Below, in pieces: positions 60,989 through 64,000 of a stretch of DNA of 64,000 nt. Both the position numbers and the translations under genes were made by a program. This stretch comes from Enorma sp964624825 (GTDB lineage: Bacteria > Actinomycetota > Coriobacteriia > Coriobacteriales > Coriobacteriaceae): positions 45,077 to 109,076 of the forward strand of contig CAZUYD010000002.1 in assembly GCA_964624825.1 (NCBI GenBank), in the 5' to 3' direction. Below the pieces are notes generated by a model that saw nothing but the letters and a program-made list of their open reading frames with translations, was not told the origin of the DNA and did no database searches. Position 1 is the stretch's first letter, and every line of letters starts with the position of its first letter.

Positions 60989-62029
60989 ATGAGCTATCTG
61001 GAAGCATATGCCGTCTGTTCGGATGGGTCGGGTTGCCCACCGCGTGCGCACGCGCCGAAGTCCGAGGTAGGTCGGCATGCAGCCGAGCCGGCGGCACCGC
61101 ACGGCTCTGCGGCGCGCCCGGCGGCGCTGCGCGCCTATGACACAGCCTATTACAATTATGCCGGCGCGCAGGAGCTGATGGCGCGCCTTGAGCAGGAGAC
61201 GCTGCTCATGCAAGGGCCGATGGGTTCGGTGCTTATGGGCGAGCCAGGCGGCGCTGATATACCCCCGGTGTTTTGGAACTGCGCCGAGCCCCAAACGGTG
61301 CGGCACATCCATGAGTTGTACGTGGCCGCAGGGGCTCAAGTGCTTCTGACCAACACCTTTCAGGCGAGCGAGCCGACGCTCGAGCGCGACGCCATCGCGC
61401 CTTCAATGCGCGAGGTAAACCGCGCCGCGGTCGACGCCGCACGGGCCGCGCGCGGTGGGTTCGTGGTAGGGTCCATCGGCCCTGCGGGCGTCGATTGGTT
61501 TCATGAGGACTCCCCGGAATATCGCGCGGCGCGCGAGGTGTATCGCGACCAGGCACATGCGCTCTTCTCGGCAGGAGCCGATGCGGTCATGCTCGAGACG
61601 TTCGCTTCCATTCGCGACATACAGCCGGCGCTTGCGGGGGCGCTCGACGTGGCTAACGGCATTCCGGTACTCGTGAGCTTTGCCATCGCGGATGACGGAA
61701 CGCTGCTGGGCGATGGGCTTACCATCGAGGGCGCTGTCGTGTACACCGAAAAACATGGTGCCAGCGCGGTGGGCGTGAATTGCTGTTCGCTTGCGGCGGC
61801 AGATGAGGTTGTGCCGCGCATGATGCGAGCCGCGCGCACGCCGGTTATGGTTCGCCCCAACTCGGGTAACCCTCGGCAAGAATCTGACGGCGCGCGTGCG
61901 TGGCGCGAAGACGCCGAGGGGTTTGCCGCCGCGTGCGTGCGTTGGAAGCGCGCGGGCGCGCGTCTCGTGGGCAGCTGCTGCGGCGCTTCTCCCATAACGA
62001 CCGCCGCGATGGCCGAAGTCCTCCTGTAG
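60989..62029 (+). CDS. Homocysteine S-methyltransferase family protein
   Basis: 346 residues. After about 60 low-complexity residues the barrel starts with LEQETLLMQGPMGSVLMGE and HIHELYVAAGAQVLLTNTFQASEPTL. Zinc-binding cysteines lie in AVGVNCCSLAA and GARLVGSCCGASP. The family moves methyl from S-methylmethionine, methyl-folate or related donors to homocysteine (MmuM/MetH N-terminal domain type). Standing alone, without cobalamin domains, it could be a S-methylmethionine-dependent enzyme or one half of a split MetH. The start is uncertain: the ATG at 60989 has only a weak ribosome-binding site, and the first 60 residues may not be translated. Confidence 0.85.
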   Translation: MSYLEAYAVCSDGSGCPPRAHAPKSEVGRHAAEPAAPHGSAARPAALRAYDTAYYNYAGAQELMARLEQETLLMQGPMGSVLMGEPGGADIPPVFWNCAEPQTVRHIHELYVAAGAQVLLTNTFQASEPTLERDAIAPSMREVNRAAVDAARAARGGFVVGSIGPAGVDWFHEDSPEYRAAREVYRDQAHALFSAGADAVMLETFASIRDIQPALAGALDVANGIPVLVSFAIADDGTLLGDGLTIEGAVVYTEKHGASAVGVNCCSLAAADEVVPRMMRAARTPVMVRPNSGNPRQESDGARAWREDAEGFAAACVRWKRAGARLVGSCCGASPITTAAMAEVLL

Positions 62030-62218
62030 CGAGGACTCCAAACGCAAGGACTTCGCGTTTGCGCTCGCTCAGCTTCCGCCCATTCTGTAGGGAGGATGTG
62101 GGGCGCGCCCGCCGAGCGGGCAACGGGGTATACATGCTGATGCGGCGTCGCCGCGCGCGGCGACGTTGATGTCCGGTCTCTGATTGCAAGATTGAGAATT
62201 CAGGGGAGTGCACGTGCT

Positions 62219-63613
62219 ATGGGCACGATGATACGCTTTGGAACCGATGGATGGCAGGCGCGCCTGGGCGATGGCTTCACCGAGGACAACCTGGTGCGCG
62301 TGGCGGACGCCGTGGGCAAGATCTGGTCTCAGCAGATGCCCGGCGCCATCGTCTACGTGGGGTACGACACCCGTCCCGACGCCGACCGCCTCGCCCAGCT
62401 TGCGGGCCGCGTCCTTGCGGGGTATGGCCTGGCGGCCAAGGTGTCTGACCGGTATGTGCCAACGCCTGCATTGAGCTGGACGGTGGCGCACGATCAGCGC
62501 GCATGCGGCGGGCTCATGGTCACGGGTTCTCACCTCCCCTATGACTACCTGGGGGTTCGGCTTTACATGGCAGACGGCGCCGCAGCGACCCCGTCTGTCC
62601 TCGGGGCGGTGGAGGATCGCATCGAAGCCGAGCCAAGCGTTGTGCGGGGGGCGGTGCAGCTCACCGATTTCGCACGGTCCTATATGGACGTCCTCTGCGC
62701 AAGCGTGGACGGGGACGCCATCGCATCAGCTCGTTTGTCCGTGGTCTGCGATCCGCTGTATGGCGCGGGACACGGCTATCTGACCGACGTGCTGGAAGCG
62801 CTTGGTGTCGAGGTGGTCGAAATCCATGGCGACATGGATGACGAAGCGCTCGGCGTGCATCCCGAGCCCATCGAGCCATGGGTCGATGGATGCGAGCGCG
62901 CCGTTGTGAAGCATGGTGCCTGCGCCGGTCTGGTGACTGACGGCGATTGCGATCGCATCGGTGCCGTCGATGGCGCCGGGCGCTACGTCGCCCCGCACAA
63001 GATCGTCGCGCTCGTGCTCGAGCACCTGGTGATTCGGCGCGGGCAGACCGGCCGTGTCGCGCTGGGTCCCTCGGCGTCTACGCTGGTGCGCCGTGTCGCC
63101 CATGCGCTCGCGTGTCGCGTGGCGGTGAAGCCCATGGGCTATGTCTACTTATATAAAGAGATGCTCAAGGGCGACGTACTTCTCGGTGCGGACGAACGGG
63201 GCGACATAAGCGTTCCCGGTCACATGCTCGAGCGCGATGGACTCTACATCGCTCTTTTGCTCTGCGAGATCATGGCGAAGACGGGCAAGACGCTTGCCGA
63301 GCTTGCGGACGATTTGGACGCCCGCTATGGAGCGCTGAGCTACGGGCGGCGCGACCTGCGCATGGAGGCCGAGGTCATCGAATCGCTCAGAACCATGCTG
63401 CCCGGGCTCAATCCGCAACAGGTTGCCGCCAGAACGCCGCAGTCGGTAAGTCATATGGATGGGCTGCGCTTGCAGTTCGATGACGAATCGTGGCTGCTCA
63501 TACGCCCAAGCCGCATGTCGCCGGCTGTCCGCGTCTACGCCGAGGCGCCTACGGTCCAAGCGCGCGACCAGCTTCTCGAAGCAGGATGCGAGCTCGCGCG
63601 CGGGAAAGATTGA
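62219..63613 (+). CDS. Phosphoglucomutase/phosphomannomutase family protein, divergent active-site loop
   Basis: 464 residues. It begins MGTMIRFGTDGWQARLGDGFTEDNL, the alpha-D-phosphohexomutase start. The active-site loop reads VTGSHLPYDYLGVRL with Ser104, where the family consensus is TASHNP. The metal loop DGDCDRIGAVD, the sugar loop GADERGDIS and the phosphate loop RPSRMSPAVRVYAE are recognisable, but the last two also deviate (GEESG and RPSGTEP are usual). It therefore keeps the catalytic Ser and metal ligands while the specificity loops differ, so its sugar is hard to predict. The ATG at 62219 follows aggggag. Confidence 0.87.
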   Translation: MGTMIRFGTDGWQARLGDGFTEDNLVRVADAVGKIWSQQMPGAIVYVGYDTRPDADRLAQLAGRVLAGYGLAAKVSDRYVPTPALSWTVAHDQRACGGLMVTGSHLPYDYLGVRLYMADGAAATPSVLGAVEDRIEAEPSVVRGAVQLTDFARSYMDVLCASVDGDAIASARLSVVCDPLYGAGHGYLTDVLEALGVEVVEIHGDMDDEALGVHPEPIEPWVDGCERAVVKHGACAGLVTDGDCDRIGAVDGAGRYVAPHKIVALVLEHLVIRRGQTGRVALGPSASTLVRRVAHALACRVAVKPMGYVYLYKEMLKGDVLLGADERGDISVPGHMLERDGLYIALLLCEIMAKTGKTLAELADDLDARYGALSYGRRDLRMEAEVIESLRTMLPGLNPQQVAARTPQSVSHMDGLRLQFDDESWLLIRPSRMSPAVRVYAEAPTVQARDQLLEAGCELARGKD

Positions 63614-64000
63614 GCGCTAACCATCTCCGAGATGACATATGAGGGCAGCAGGCAAACCGGGGCAGGCGATAGCGCGAAGCATGGTGTCGGATTGCCTGAC
63701 AGAGCAAGGAGCCGTGCGTTCCGCGCCTACAGCACGTGCAGAGGTGAGCCCCGCCGCACGCCATCATGGGATAGGTCGTTGAACGAGACCGTCAATCGCG
63801 GCGACGTTCAGGTGGCGCATCCGTCCAAAAACTGGGCATGCGTAGAAAGATTTCAGAACGATTGACTGTCGGCGAACGGACGGTTCTAGTAGATAAACGT
63901 TTCCGAGACACAGGATATTGGGTATAGAAACCGCGCAAGCGGTCGAATTGTGTAGGGACCGTGGAGAACCCGCTTCCCCGCCCGCGCGGCGGCCGGCTTC
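63614..64000. other. Spacer at the window end, no supported gene
   Basis: 387 bp. TTGACT at 63863-63868 has no good -10 at standard spacing. accgc-gcaa-gcggt near 63930 would form a GNRA-capped hairpin. The next gene, if any, begins beyond the window. Confidence 0.4.

Overview
The window is a high-GC chromosomal stretch of dense housekeeping genes. Gene content and style point to an actinobacterial anaerobe of the class Coriobacteriia (Collinsella/Enorma/Olsenella-like). The clues are an F-type ATPase operon running straight into murA and an LCP gene, an NfnA/NfnB-like flavoenzyme pair, Tat-type lipoprotein signals and frequent GTG/TTG starts. This taxonomic placement is inference; no search was run. 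Two 100-N scaffold gaps (42189-42288, 48149-48248) show a draft assembly. The first is flanked by the same 55 bases on both sides, which looks like an assembler overlap rather than biology.

Layout. 1-8117: the 3' end of an unidentified gene, a GNAT acetyltransferase, an OmpR-type two-component pair, purC, a small membrane protein, an M29 aminopeptidase and a ketopantoate reductase. 8118-9298: a non-coding, repeat-rich stretch with a 180-bp palindromic element, tRNA-Lys(UUU) and an array of 66-bp repeats. 9299-21128: a phosphosugar mutase, Hsp20, the tilS-hpt-ftsH cluster, an aminotransferase, a PHP hydrolase and RlmD. 21129-31958: a fused MacB-like ABC exporter, a second 180-bp element, purF, a class B sortase, purM-purN, a PpiC-type foldase and a YqeY protein. 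32290-36475: a complete polar amino-acid ABC transporter (ATPase, Tat-lipoprotein binding protein, two permeases) and a cytidylate-kinase-like gene. 36502-41937 (minus strand): an oxidative-stress cluster dps-ahpC-ahpF, in which the AhpF is domain-permuted, then the Nfn-like pair. 42393-48940: pth, prmC, tsaC, glpK, rpiB, upp. 49119-59024: a small membrane protein, atpBEFHAGDC, murA, LCP. 59075-63613: pepT, a DtxR/MntR-type regulator, a homocysteine-methyltransferase-like gene and a second phosphosugar mutase.

How it fits together. Purine synthesis and salvage are dispersed (purC, purF, purM-purN, hpt, upp). Redox and peroxide defence form one leftward unit behind a 25-bp palindromic operator candidate. 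Envelope functions (murA, LCP, sortase, foldase) recur. No recognisable prophage, toxin-antitoxin, secondary-metabolite or cas genes were seen.

The most unusual material is non-coding. There are two equal-length (180 bp) inverted-repeat elements with perfect 24- and 27-bp arms. A 66-bp-period array encodes 22-residue repeats on the minus strand. Two isolated direct-repeat pairs have a 61-bp period. Copies of gene 3' ends recur just beyond stop codons (panE, the PHP gene, dps). The permuted AhpF is the most interesting protein.
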